64,000 bases of DNA from a bacterium. GTDB taxonomy: Bacteria; Electryoneota; Electryoneia; Electryoneales; Electryoneaceae. Position numbers and translations under genes: made by a program. Positions within the stretch are counted from its first letter, which is position 1. Every line of letters starts with the position of its first letter. Location of the stretch: positions 153,918-217,917 of the forward strand of contig JAHLLH010000007.1 in NCBI GenBank assembly GCA_020444265.1. The letters run 5' to 3'. The notes below the pieces were generated by a model. The model worked only from the letters and a program-made list of their open reading frames with translations, was not told the DNA's origin and searched no databases. Shown piece by piece: positions 1 to 8,213 of the stretch.

Positions 1-2395
1 GCTGCACCCCCGCGCTGGTGGCCTGCCAACGGTCGCTGAAAACATCACGCCCCAGGATGTCGAACACGCGCATTCGCACTTCGCCCGGTTTCGAGACTCG
101 GTAACGCAGGGTGGTGGAGGCATTGAAGGGGTTCGGGTAGACATCCAGCAGGGCGAAGGAAGCGGGCTGGGTCGCTGTAACATCGTCCTCTGGAGCGGAG
201 GTCGAGTTGTTGCCGACAAAGATCCAGAAGCTACGGCTGCGCTCCGTATCGCTTATGTCGTGGAGCGGGAGGCGAACCATCGGGGTGGTCCGCAGATCCT
301 CAACGAGTACGTTATAGTTCTCGTCCAGCAGCCAGTAGTTGTATTCTTCCGATGGGTAGATGAATCCGTCCTCCACCAGGGAACGGAATCCTTCAATCGA
401 GATTTCAACTGAATCAGCAAGCCCAACAATCGGGTTGTCGGGCAGGATACGTGAGGTGAATGTCATGTTCCACTCACGCACCATCCCATCGAAAATGGTG
501 GTACGTACATCGTGAAAAAGCGGAGCACGGCGATCTGCAACGAAACGGAGATCAAAGTTCGCCTGGTTCCAGTCGATCAGACGCCCATCATGCACATCGA
601 CCCCGTTCTGCATGGTCCCACCCGCACCAAACAGGTGGCCTGCATCGCGTCCCAAAACCTCTCCATTTTCGTCAAGCGCACTCGCTGACACCAGCAGACC
701 CCAATCCAATCCTTCCAGCAAATCTCCTGGTTCAGGAGCGATACTGTTCGGAATGAACAGGGCTCCTCGTGTACGGTTATCAAGCGAAATCAGCACTGCA
801 CCCTGCCAAGGCTGCAAGCCGCCCAAGCTGGGTACCAGCTTGCCACGACCGTCCATCACGTAGAGAAATCGTGACACCAGCCCTTCCTCAACAGCAGCTT
901 CAAACGTGTTTGAACTTCCCGCGGAGTACATAATCCGGATGTTGCGACGGTCGATCGGGAAAGGATAAGGGTTCGCAATGGTGTGATAAGCCTGGCGGTC
1001 CAGCACGGGATAGCTCACCTGATGAGGGTCTGCTGGGTCTACCATGCTACCTGCTATGGACAGGGTTGCGGTGGGCAACACGTGCTGACGGATCAGGTAG
1101 CCCGTGCCGGGTTCCATCGGAGGGGGATCCCCGAGGTCAACACCGCCCGCTTCCGGCTCGTTGTAGCGTAGCATGATCTGCTCGGTGGGGTCCCAACGTC
1201 GCAGACGCCAGGTGTCCTCTCCTGGTTCGGTGTCATCCAACGATCCACCGAACAACTCCTGCGGATCGCTGCTGGGAGCATCGACCGGCAGGCCGATCAA
1301 GGCCCAACGGTTATGACGGAGGGGATAGGTGATTTCCGAAACCTGAGCGTCCGGGGTGTTTCCGTAAAACCCCGCATTCACCCGTCCACCATTCGGAGCG
1401 GGTTCGTTCTCAAACGGCGCATCCTCGGCACCGAGATCAATGGCGGGGGAACCGTTCAGCAGATGGTAATCGGACCCAGGATCTGCATACAGCGGATCTC
1501 GGACGAGATTTCCGACCCCGGGCCAAACCCCTTCCTCCGTTTGGATGATCGAGTGGGAGACGGTGATGCGTTCTCCTGAAACGACGACGTCGAAGATCGG
1601 ATCGTAACCATTTCCCCAGACAATGGAATTGGTCAGGGTGACCTCATCCTGCAAACCGCCAGATGCAAACAAGGCTGATGAATTGGGTCCCTGTTCGGCG
1701 AGATTGCCGGAGAAGGTCAAATGGGTCAAGCTGGCGGCCGATTCAACGATGCTGATCGCGCCGCCGTTATCGCGTGCGCTGTTGTTTGTCAACAAGAGGT
1801 GGTCGAGGGTCACGCCATCAACCGACCCGATATAAATGGCGCCGCCGAACCCCTGGAAATCGGGGATGGTCGGGTGATCGGCACGGTTGCCGTAGAGGTG
1901 CAGGTTTCGCAGGGTCATTGGGCCGCCCTGTGCCGCGAGGATCGCCCCGCCCTGGATGGCTCGTCCCCCGGTCATGGCAAGGGATTCAATCGTCCAGTTT
2001 TCTGCTCCGACAGCGGTGACCAGGTTGGTCGTCTGGCTGCCTGCATCGAGGATTGTTTCCGTCGGTCCCGCACCACGTAGGGTCGTCTGGTCGATCATCG
2101 GCAAGGGGTAGGATTCCTCCGTGCGGCCGTATGTTCCAGAGGCGATGTGGATGACGTGTGGGCGACCCGCTGTGGTGTCCGCCACCGAGAGGGCATAGGT
2201 GATCGTATGGAAGGGATCCTCTATACTCATCCCACGATCCGGGTCATCCAGCCCGTCCGTTGTCACGTAAAAATCCGTCGCCCACGCTGCTCCTGCGATC
2301 AGGAGGGCGGCGAGGAGGGCAAAAGCGACTCGTGCAAACCAGAGAAGCAAAACCGGATGATCGTTGTGATGCTCAGTTCGTCCCACTCTAACCAT
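1..2395 (-). CDS. Secreted beta-helix protein with T9SS-type tail, cut by window edge
   Basis: This minus-strand frame is open from the ATG at 2395 to base 1, about 798 codons, and continues beyond the window. The N-terminus has a signal peptide (hydrophobic run near residues 15-38, then AWA-TDFYV). Next comes a beta-helix-like region with GGAI repeats, an FPIDRRNIR / GTGYLI stretch shared with the upstream neighbour, and finally YPNPFNAS and RVFDILGRD, the start of a C-terminal sorting domain. Its ATG lies 3 bases beyond the stop of the gene at 2399-6376, so the two are probably co-transcribed. An in-frame GTG at 2386 has better spacing from AAGGA than the ATG, so the exact start is uncertain. 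It is a paralogue of that neighbour with a shorter helix region. A surface or extracellular location is inferred; no catalytic motif was recognised. Confidence 0.85.
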   Translation of the reverse strand, partial: MVRVGRTEHHNDHPVLLLWFARVAFALLAALLIAGAAWATDFYVTTDGLDDPDRGMSIEDPFHTITYALSVADTTAGRPHVIHIASGTYGRTEESYPLPMIDQTTLRGAGPTETILDAGSQTTNLVTAVGAENWTIESLAMTGGRAIQGGAILAAQGGPMTLRNLHLYGNRADHPTIPDFQGFGGAIYIGSVDGVTLDHLLLTNNSARDNGGAISIVESAASLTHLTFSGNLAEQGPNSSALFASGGLQDEVTLTNSIVWGNGYDPIFDVVVSGERITVSHSIIQTEEGVWPGVGNLVRDPLYADPGSDYHLLNGSPAIDLGAEDAPFENEPAPNGGRVNAGFYGNTPDAQVSEITYPLRHNRWALIGLPVDAPSSDPQELFGGSLDDTEPGEDTWRLRRWDPTEQIMLRYNEPEAGGVDLGDPPPMEPGTGYLIRQHVLPTATLSIAGSMVDPADPHQVSYPVLDRQAYHTIANPYPFPIDRRNIRIMYSAGSSNTFEAAVEEGLVSRFLYVMDGRGKLVPSLGGLQPWQGAVLISLDNRTRGALFIPNSIAPEPGDLLEGLDWGLLVSASALDENGEVLGRDAGHLFGAGGTMQNGVDVHDGRLIDWNQANFDLRFVADRRAPLFHDVRTTIFDGMVREWNMTFTSRILPDNPIVGLADSVEISIEGFRSLVEDGFIYPSEEYNYWLLDENYNVLVEDLRTTPMVRLPLHDISDTERSRSFWIFVGNNSTSAPEDDVTATQPASFALLDVYPNPFNASTTLRYRVSKPGEVRMRVFDILGRDVFSDRWQATSAGVQ

Positions 2396-2398
2396 TCC

Positions 2399-5300
2399 TT
2401 ACTTCGACAAGACCACTTTTTTTGTATCCACCACCCCGGCAGCGGATGCATCGAGGCGCAGGATGTAGATTCCGCTGGCGAACCCATCCGCCTGCCAGGC
2501 GACCTCGTGACGACCAGCCTCAAACGAGCCTTGCACGAGGGTGGTGACCTTCTGGCCGAGGATGTTGAAGACTGAGAGGGTCACCGGCGATTGCTGGTGG
2601 AGATTGAACTGCACCAGGGTGGAGGCGTTAAATGGATTCGGGCTGATCGTACCCAATTTGCTGGTCTGAGGCAGCTCGGAAACATTGTTCCTCGCGATAT
2701 CCAGTACCCCGGCATTTTCACTTGCCACCACCCAGAACCGTTTCCGAATAAAGGTCGAACCCTGCTGATCGTCCAGCGTCAGGGTGATCTCGGGCGTGGT
2801 GCGCATATCCTCGACCAGGATTGGGTCCGTTTCCGGGGAGAAGGTGTTTGATGTGTAGCCGTAGACACGGAACTCGACATCGCTGGGCACGGTCGAGATG
2901 GTCGGCCACTGGATGGTCACATCGACCGGGTAGACTGCTCCAGCATCCGGCACCGATGGATCGTGCATGAACCATGCTTCCATGTACCATGCCTTGTAGT
3001 CGACTGCATCGAGATCATTGGCACGGAAGTCATAGGTGAGACGATCTCCGAGTTCGCCATCGCTCACCAAACGAGTGCGCAGGAAGATCGCCTCCTTCGC
3101 TTGCGGACTGAGTTCAGGGCTGTCAAACCGGTCAAACTCATCCGACAGGTCGGCACCGACCCCAATCCAGTTGTCCAGGTCGGTTTGCAGCGCATCGGTT
3201 CGGCGAGCGGTCAGCAGCAGCGTCCAATCCACCGCTTCGTCGAGTTCGTCGAGGGCGAAGGTCGATGCAGTCGGCTCGACCTCAAAGGGGTTGAATTGCA
3301 TGTAAACCGGTTGGTCAGTCAGGACGATGACCCAGAAGCCCTGCCAGGGGTCGAGACGGCCATAGTAAGACTCGTACCGCTCTTCCTCGTGGTTCCAGAC
3401 GCCCGCATAAGCGCTGACAAGCCCTTCGGCAGCGGCATCGATCGGGCTGTACCAGGTGGACTGATCGGTGGAGAAGCGAACATCGGCCCAGTCAATCGGG
3501 AAGGGCCATGGGTTGGCCATCATGTTGTAGCCGTAAGGCGGTTCTGTTTCGCCGTCCCACGAGTCGAGCGGCAAGACATAGGGTTCCGCGGTGCGCATGA
3601 CACGATGGATGTCGACCGCGACCGCGATTTCATCCGGTACCGCGCCCTCGTTCCAGACAAACCAGTAGCCATAGCCCGGGGTGATCGGGGGCGGGTCGCC
3701 AACATCTACGCCACCCGTATTTGCTTCGGCCTCGCCGTAACGCAGATAGCCTGTGAAGGATTGACCGTCACCATAGGGAACGTTCTGGGCGTAGCGGCTG
3801 AAACGCCAGGTCTGCATCTCCCAGTCCGGGGTGGTTTCGTTCAGGTCATCGCCCCAGGCGAATTGCGGAATATGCTGATTGTCATCTTCGCTCGGCTGAA
3901 TCGGTGAGCCCATGAAGATGTACTTGTCCTTCAGCACGATTTTGACAGACTGGCTTGGTGGTGCGGGATCGACCTGCGGCACACTGGTACCTTCTGCACT
4001 CGACCCGCTGATGACCATCCCCCACCCCATGTTGACCCGCTCGCCATTCGGCTCTGGCTCGAAGTTGAAGGGGTTGTTCGGATCACCCGAATCTATCACT
4101 GGGCTTCCCGGTACAACACTGAAGTTGTCCGCTTCCGGGTCGTAATAGTAGGGGTTGACGTTGGTGTTGCTGGTTCCTGACACTGTCCCGCCGCCGTCGG
4201 TTTCAACACAGGAATAGGCGTAGGTGACATTGGTCGGATCATTTCCCGAGCTGCCGGAAACCGAACTTTGGTCGCCGGTGAAGGTCGCGGTGCGTGTTGT
4301 GTCGCCATTGCCCCAGATGATGCAGGAATTGATCAGGGTTTCGCTGTTCTGATCGGTGTAGAGGGCAGATCCGCTTGTTGCGGATTCGTTGAAGGCCATG
4401 GTTGCGTTGACCAGTTCCAGTTCGGAGTTGCTCTCCTTCCGCTTCCAGTAAATGCCGCCGCCTTCGCCTTCCGAGTAATTGCCCGCGAAGAGGGCCTGGT
4501 AGATCGAAGCTTCGGCCACTTTATCCAGATGCAACCCGCCGCCTTGTGATTCCTGTGCGGAAGCGCCATCGGCGACATTGTCAAGGAACATGACCTGCTG
4601 AAGGTTGACGCCGCCTGTGTTGTCGTAGACATACATCCCGCCGCCATCGCCGCGGGCCGTGTTGCCGATGAAAGCGGTGTTGTCAACATCAACCGTATCC
4701 ACCTTCTTCAGGTAGATGCCACCACCATCATACTGGGTGTACCCGGCAGGGGGCACGGAGGTCTGGTTATTCTCAAAGGTGCCATTGCTCAGATCAAAAC
4801 TGCCGACCTGCTCGATATAAAACCCGCCGCCGTCGCCATAGGTGCCGGAGCTGTTTCCCAGGACCGTAACGGTATCCATCCTGACCGGGATCGTCTGTCC
4901 GCCGGACTGTAGGTTCATGAAGAGACCGCCGCCATCCCCGCCCGCAGCGTTGTTCGAGAGGGTCAGGTTGCTGACAATCACGCTGTCGGCATTGGTCACA
5001 TTGGTGATAGATATGCCGCCACCATGACCGCCCCACCCATCACGTGTATCGCAATCTTCGACGGCAATACCGGTCAGGGTAAGCCGTCCCTCGAGCCCAT
5101 CCAGGTAAATACCGCCGCCGTGGTTGCCGGTGTGCGCATCGGTGACGGAAACATTATTGAAGGTGGTCCCGCCGGTCGCATCTTTGAGATAAATGCCACC
5201 GCCATGAGCCCATTCCGACTGGCTGTCATTGACGGTGATGCCGTCAAGCTCGACCCCGTTGTCGATCCCATCCAGGTAGATCGCGCCACCGTTGTTCCCG

Positions 5301-6376
5301 GCCATCGTGCCGTTGAGGTCGACACTGCTCAGGGTCACGCCACCGGATGCGTTATCAATGTGAATGGCACCGCCATGACCATATTCGGAAGTGGCGCCAT
5401 CAATGGTGATCGAATCGAGGGTGACTTCGCCCTGCATGTTGGTCAGGTAGATTGCGCCGCCGCCGTTGGGGGCGGTGCAGGTGGTTGCGTCAAGGTTGGA
5501 GAGAAAAAAGGGGCCGCTGACCTGTTCGGCATAGATCACGCCGCCCTTGTCGTAGGTGGAGGTAGGGGTTGTTGCAGTCAGGCCGTTGATGGTGACCGGC
5601 CCATTGACCTGGAAAAAGAAGAGGCCGCCGCCCTTGTTGTCCGCTCGCGGAGTGACAAGTTCCATGTCGGTGATGTTGATCCCACCCACCGCCGCAGCGG
5701 CTACCGCACCGCCATGGTTGTAGAGCGATTGCGGGTTGGTCATGGTGACACGGGTCAGGATGAGGGTGCCGGTGAGCGTGTTGGCACGGATTCCGCCGCC
5801 ATTGTTGTTATCGTTCTGCGGCGATGTCATGGTGACATCCTGGACAATCACATCCCCGCCGATACTGCTGACGCGCAGACCGGGGTTGTCCGGGGCGCTG
5901 CCGGTGAAATCCCAGCCACCCATTTCGAGGTCGTAGAGCTCGGCATTGCCGTTCATGTTCCGCAGGTAGACACCACCACGCCCGCCCGTCAGGGTCATGT
6001 CGGAGATGGAAACCGAGGTCGGTCCATTCCCTTCAAGCAGGTAATACTCTTCCCAGGACTGTGCGCCGGAACCATCGATGATCGTCGATCCAATTCCCGC
6101 GCCGCTGATGGTGACAATCCCAGCCGAAGCAGGAATGGCAATCGGAAAACTGCCTTCGCTGGCACGGTTGTAGGTTCCCGCAGCAACATGGAGCACGGCC
6201 GGGTTTTGCGCGGTGCCTGTGACCTGCTGAAGCGCATGAGTCAAGGTGCGCCAGGCGGACCCTGAGCTGCTCCCGTCATTGGCGTCGTTGCCTGTGGTCG
6301 AAACATAATAATCCGTCGCTCCAGCGCTACCAGCGAGGAGAAACAGGAGGAGGAAGATGGTTGCGGTCCTCTTCAT
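2399..6376 (-). CDS. Large secreted beta-helix repeat protein with T9SS-type tail
   Basis: 1325 residues from the ATG at 6376, chosen because MKRTATIF opens a clear signal peptide (cleavage near AGA-TDYYV) and GGAG lies upstream. An in-frame ATG at 6454 would put non-hydrophobic sequence before the signal. Residues about 60-720 form a long ladder of GGGIYL / GGAIYL repeats, typical of right-handed parallel beta-helix proteins (polymorphic outer membrane or pectate-lyase-like fold). The middle holds the GYGYWFVWN and WQGFWVI stretch shared with the downstream paralogue. The C-terminus has ISPNPFNAST, VFNILGQKV and GIYILRL, the FlgD-like type IX sorting domain. It is the first gene of a pair with the protein cut at the left edge. 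Adhesion or glycan binding is plausible, but no enzyme residues were identified. Confidence 0.88.
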   Translation of the reverse strand: MKRTATIFLLLFLLAGSAGATDYYVSTTGNDANDGSSSGSAWRTLTHALQQVTGTAQNPAVLHVAAGTYNRASEGSFPIAIPASAGIVTISGAGIGSTIIDGSGAQSWEEYYLLEGNGPTSVSISDMTLTGGRGGVYLRNMNGNAELYDLEMGGWDFTGSAPDNPGLRVSSIGGDVIVQDVTMTSPQNDNNNGGGIRANTLTGTLILTRVTMTNPQSLYNHGGAVAAAAVGGINITDMELVTPRADNKGGGLFFFQVNGPVTINGLTATTPTSTYDKGGVIYAEQVSGPFFLSNLDATTCTAPNGGGAIYLTNMQGEVTLDSITIDGATSEYGHGGAIHIDNASGGVTLSSVDLNGTMAGNNGGAIYLDGIDNGVELDGITVNDSQSEWAHGGGIYLKDATGGTTFNNVSVTDAHTGNHGGGIYLDGLEGRLTLTGIAVEDCDTRDGWGGHGGGISITNVTNADSVIVSNLTLSNNAAGGDGGGLFMNLQSGGQTIPVRMDTVTVLGNSSGTYGDGGGFYIEQVGSFDLSNGTFENNQTSVPPAGYTQYDGGGIYLKKVDTVDVDNTAFIGNTARGDGGGMYVYDNTGGVNLQQVMFLDNVADGASAQESQGGGLHLDKVAEASIYQALFAGNYSEGEGGGIYWKRKESNSELELVNATMAFNESATSGSALYTDQNSETLINSCIIWGNGDTTRTATFTGDQSSVSGSSGNDPTNVTYAYSCVETDGGGTVSGTSNTNVNPYYYDPEADNFSVVPGSPVIDSGDPNNPFNFEPEPNGERVNMGWGMVISGSSAEGTSVPQVDPAPPSQSVKIVLKDKYIFMGSPIQPSEDDNQHIPQFAWGDDLNETTPDWEMQTWRFSRYAQNVPYGDGQSFTGYLRYGEAEANTGGVDVGDPPPITPGYGYWFVWNEGAVPDEIAVAVDIHRVMRTAEPYVLPLDSWDGETEPPYGYNMMANPWPFPIDWADVRFSTDQSTWYSPIDAAAEGLVSAYAGVWNHEEERYESYYGRLDPWQGFWVIVLTDQPVYMQFNPFEVEPTASTFALDELDEAVDWTLLLTARRTDALQTDLDNWIGVGADLSDEFDRFDSPELSPQAKEAIFLRTRLVSDGELGDRLTYDFRANDLDAVDYKAWYMEAWFMHDPSVPDAGAVYPVDVTIQWPTISTVPSDVEFRVYGYTSNTFSPETDPILVEDMRTTPEITLTLDDQQGSTFIRKRFWVVASENAGVLDIARNNVSELPQTSKLGTISPNPFNASTLVQFNLHQQSPVTLSVFNILGQKVTTLVQGSFEAGRHEVAWQADGFASGIYILRLDASAAGVVDTKKVVLSK

Positions 6377-6799
6377 AACCGGCTCCACTAGAAGTCGGCG
6401 CTTAAACATGCTTGGGAGAAATGGATTTGCGCCATCACATCCACTTCTCGACATACCATCATCTCAGTTAAAAGGGCGGAACCCCATCCATCCTGGGAAT
6501 CCAGCGATGCCCTGATCGAAATTGATACGCTATGGTTGACTCTTCTGTTCCTGCAACTACAGTGCCACAGTTTCAAAATTACGGATATTTGGGGTTTATT
6601 CCGTGTGACACATGTCATTACACGGTCTCTCATGAGAGACGATGTTGTTGATACAACGTATGAATCGGATACAACATGGGGGGCGGGGAGCTCCGGGTGT
6701 CCCGTACAGCCTGCACTACTTCGCCGGAGCGGCTTGTACGCTGTCACGTCGATGACGTACACTCGCCAGACAGCCAGCCATCAGAAGCAAGGGAGAGTC
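6377..6799. other. Divergent intergenic region with palindromes
   Basis: 423 bases between two divergent genes. I see no convincing gene here. It holds an imperfect CRP/FNR-like motif (TGTGA at 6604-6608 with TCA six bases on), a perfect 16-base palindrome at 6625-6640, and a 7-base inverted repeat ATGTTGT / ACAACAT whose arms lie at 6642-6648 and 6671-6677. GATACAAC occurs twice within that last interval. These are likely to serve the promoter of the gene at 6800, but no promoter boxes are clear enough to mark. Confidence 0.5.
6625..6640. promoter_or_regulatory. Perfect 16-base palindrome, candidate operator
   Basis: GTCTCTCATGAGAGAC is its own reverse complement. It lies 160 bases upstream of the DHH-family gene, in the only long divergent gap at this end of the window. 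A dimeric repressor or activator site is inferred from symmetry alone. Confidence 0.35.
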
Positions 6800-7696
6800 A
6801 TGCGCCTGTTTACGAATTCAGACTTTGACGGTGTCCTGAGCGCCGCGATGATTGCGGATGCGGAACACATCAGTGAGATCAAGTTTGTCCATCCGAAGGA
6901 TATGCAGGACGGCATTGTTGATGTGGAGAAGGGGGACATCATCGCGAATCTGCCCTTCCATGAGAATGCGGGCACCTGGTTCGATCACCATGGCGATGCG
7001 ACCAGAAGTTTCAGCCAGCGCAATGATGTGAAGGGGATTGTCGGCGAATCGCCCAGCGCAGCTCGTCTCATCTTCGAGTACTACGACAGCGAGCTGATGA
7101 AGAAGTACACCCAGGCGGTGAAGTACTGCGACAAGTACGATTCGGCAAACCTCGATTACGAAGAGACCTTGAAGCCGGAAGGCTGGATTCTGCTTGGCAT
7201 GCTGCTCGATCCGCGTACCGAAATGGAAGATCGTGAAGCCTTCTCCCTTGAAATCATCCAGTCGCTGCGGAAAGGAATGGGCATTGACGAGCTGCTCGAA
7301 CTGCCCTCGGTCAAGGGACGCGCCCGGGATTACATCCGGGACGAGGATCTCTTCAAAAAAGAACTGATGCGCTGTACTCGCAGAGATGGGAACGTTTCGA
7401 TCACTGATTTTCGTGGCATGGACAAGGTTCCGGTCGGCAACCGTTTCCTCGTTTATGCGTTGTTTGCCCGGACGAATGTGAACGTGCGCCTTTTTGATCA
7501 CGAAGATGTAACCAAAGTGGTCTGCGCAGTGGGTAAAAGCATTTTCGACCGCAGCAACCCGGTCCACATCGGCGACCTGATGGGGACGTTCGGCGGCGGT
7601 GGCCTTGAAGGTGCGGGAACCTGCACCCTGCCGAACACCTCGGTGGACGGGATCGTCAACGACATTATTAAACGGTTGAAATTGACGAAGGTGTAG
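6800..7696 (+). CDS. DHH-family phosphoesterase-like protein
   Basis: 298 residues. The ATG at 6800 follows GGGAGAG at good spacing; the frame is open further upstream but without a better start. The N-terminus reads NSDFDGVLSAAM (D8, D10), matching the first metal-binding motif of DHH phosphoesterases. FDHH at residues 61-64 is the family's name motif, KYCDKYDSANL follows around residue 115, and GTFGGGGLEGAG near the C-terminus resembles the DHHA1 glycine motif. Members cleave phosphodiester or phosphoanhydride bonds (oligoribonucleotides, cyclic dinucleotides, polyphosphate); homologues are often labelled exopolyphosphatase-related, but the substrate cannot be read here. There is no signal peptide, so it is cytoplasmic. 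It is monocistronic, ending in a strong terminator at 7751. The upstream region is rich in palindromes, suggesting regulated expression. Confidence 0.8.
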   Translation: MRLFTNSDFDGVLSAAMIADAEHISEIKFVHPKDMQDGIVDVEKGDIIANLPFHENAGTWFDHHGDATRSFSQRNDVKGIVGESPSAARLIFEYYDSELMKKYTQAVKYCDKYDSANLDYEETLKPEGWILLGMLLDPRTEMEDREAFSLEIIQSLRKGMGIDELLELPSVKGRARDYIRDEDLFKKELMRCTRRDGNVSITDFRGMDKVPVGNRFLVYALFARTNVNVRLFDHEDVTKVVCAVGKSIFDRSNPVHIGDLMGTFGGGGLEGAGTCTLPNTSVDGIVNDIIKRLKLTKV

Positions 7697-7750
7697 GGCT
7701 ACCTGGCCCGGTACTCTTCGGGAAATGCCGGATAAACATGCCTACTGGTT

Positions 7751-7781
7751 GTGTCAGGTCTTCAGACCTGACACTTTTTTT
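7751..7781 (+). terminator. Rho-independent terminator
   Basis: An 11-base perfect stem (GTGTCAGGTCT / AGACCTGACAC) with a minimal loop is followed by a run of T. It ends the DHH-family gene and also belongs to the covarying TCAGGTC hairpin family found elsewhere in the window. Confidence 0.8.
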
Positions 7782-7790
7782 CTGTTGTTC

Positions 7791-7895
7791 CGTCAGGTCC
7801 TTAGCGTAGCGGAGACCTGACGGACCTGTAGCACGGGCATCCTGCCCGTGCATCGCGCCGCAGGCGCGGAGGGGGACGTCCGGCTGGCGCCGGAC
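7791..7895. repeat. Array of four adjacent hairpins
   Basis: Four perfect hairpins lie head to tail: CGTCAGGTC / GACCTGACG (7791-7822), GCACGGGCA / TGCCCGTGC (7831-7851), CGCGCC / GGCGCG (7854-7868) and GTCCGGC / GCCGGAC (7878-7895). A second array with comparable members lies at 24504-24694. No coding sequence is evident. Confidence 0.7.
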
Positions 7896-7944
7896 ATCGC
7901 CGGATTCGGAGAATACGGCCTATATTTGATGAATGTAGATGGTT

Positions 7945-7977
7945 GCGTCAGGTCCGAAGACCTGACGCGTTTTTTTG
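7945..7977 (+). terminator. Terminator-like hairpin of the TCAGGTC family
   Basis: GCGTCAGGTC and GACCTGACGC form a perfect 10-base stem with loop CGAA, followed by G and a run of seven T. It lies 250 bases past the nearest plus-strand gene, so it may be a repeat copy rather than a working terminator. Confidence 0.55.
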
Positions 7978-8030
7978 ATGAATAGGCCCGACTTGCGAGC
8001 ATGTCGGGCCACCCACGATCAGCCTGCCTC

Positions 8031-8205
8031 TGTCATCCCCAGCACGCAATCCGGTGCAACCGGATCGTGACCGAAGGGAACCGGCGGGCGTCGGGGATCC
8101 CCCGAAACGATGTACGGAACCCTGGCACATCGCCGCGGGGATCCCCGACGCGCTCAACCCCAACAGCAAAGCCCGCTGGCGCGGGCTTGAGCGCTGGGGA
8201 TGACA
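8031..8205. repeat. TGTCATCCCCAGC inverted-end repeat, copy 1
   Basis: 175 bases, starting TGTCATCCCCAGC and ending GCTGGGGATGACA. Inside are oppositely oriented copies of GTCGGGGATCC and GGGGATCCCCGACGCG. Related elements lie at 46791, 49158 and 54735. It has no coding capacity and resembles a non-autonomous, MITE-like element. It sits just beyond the 3' end of the GH31 gene. A separate hairpin, GGCCCGAC / GTCGGGCC, lies just before it at 7985-8010. Confidence 0.75.
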
Positions 8206-8213
8206 CTCTGCCT

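Noticed and set aside
5024..6265. A 413-codon open frame opposite the large beta-helix gene
   Set aside because: It is the complement of a repetitive Gly/Asp-rich coding region. It has no signal, ribosome site or family motif, and the minus-strand gene is strongly supported.
7751..7978. CRISPR-like array
   Set aside because: The hairpins are adjacent and unequal with no regular repeat-spacer pattern and no cas genes nearby.
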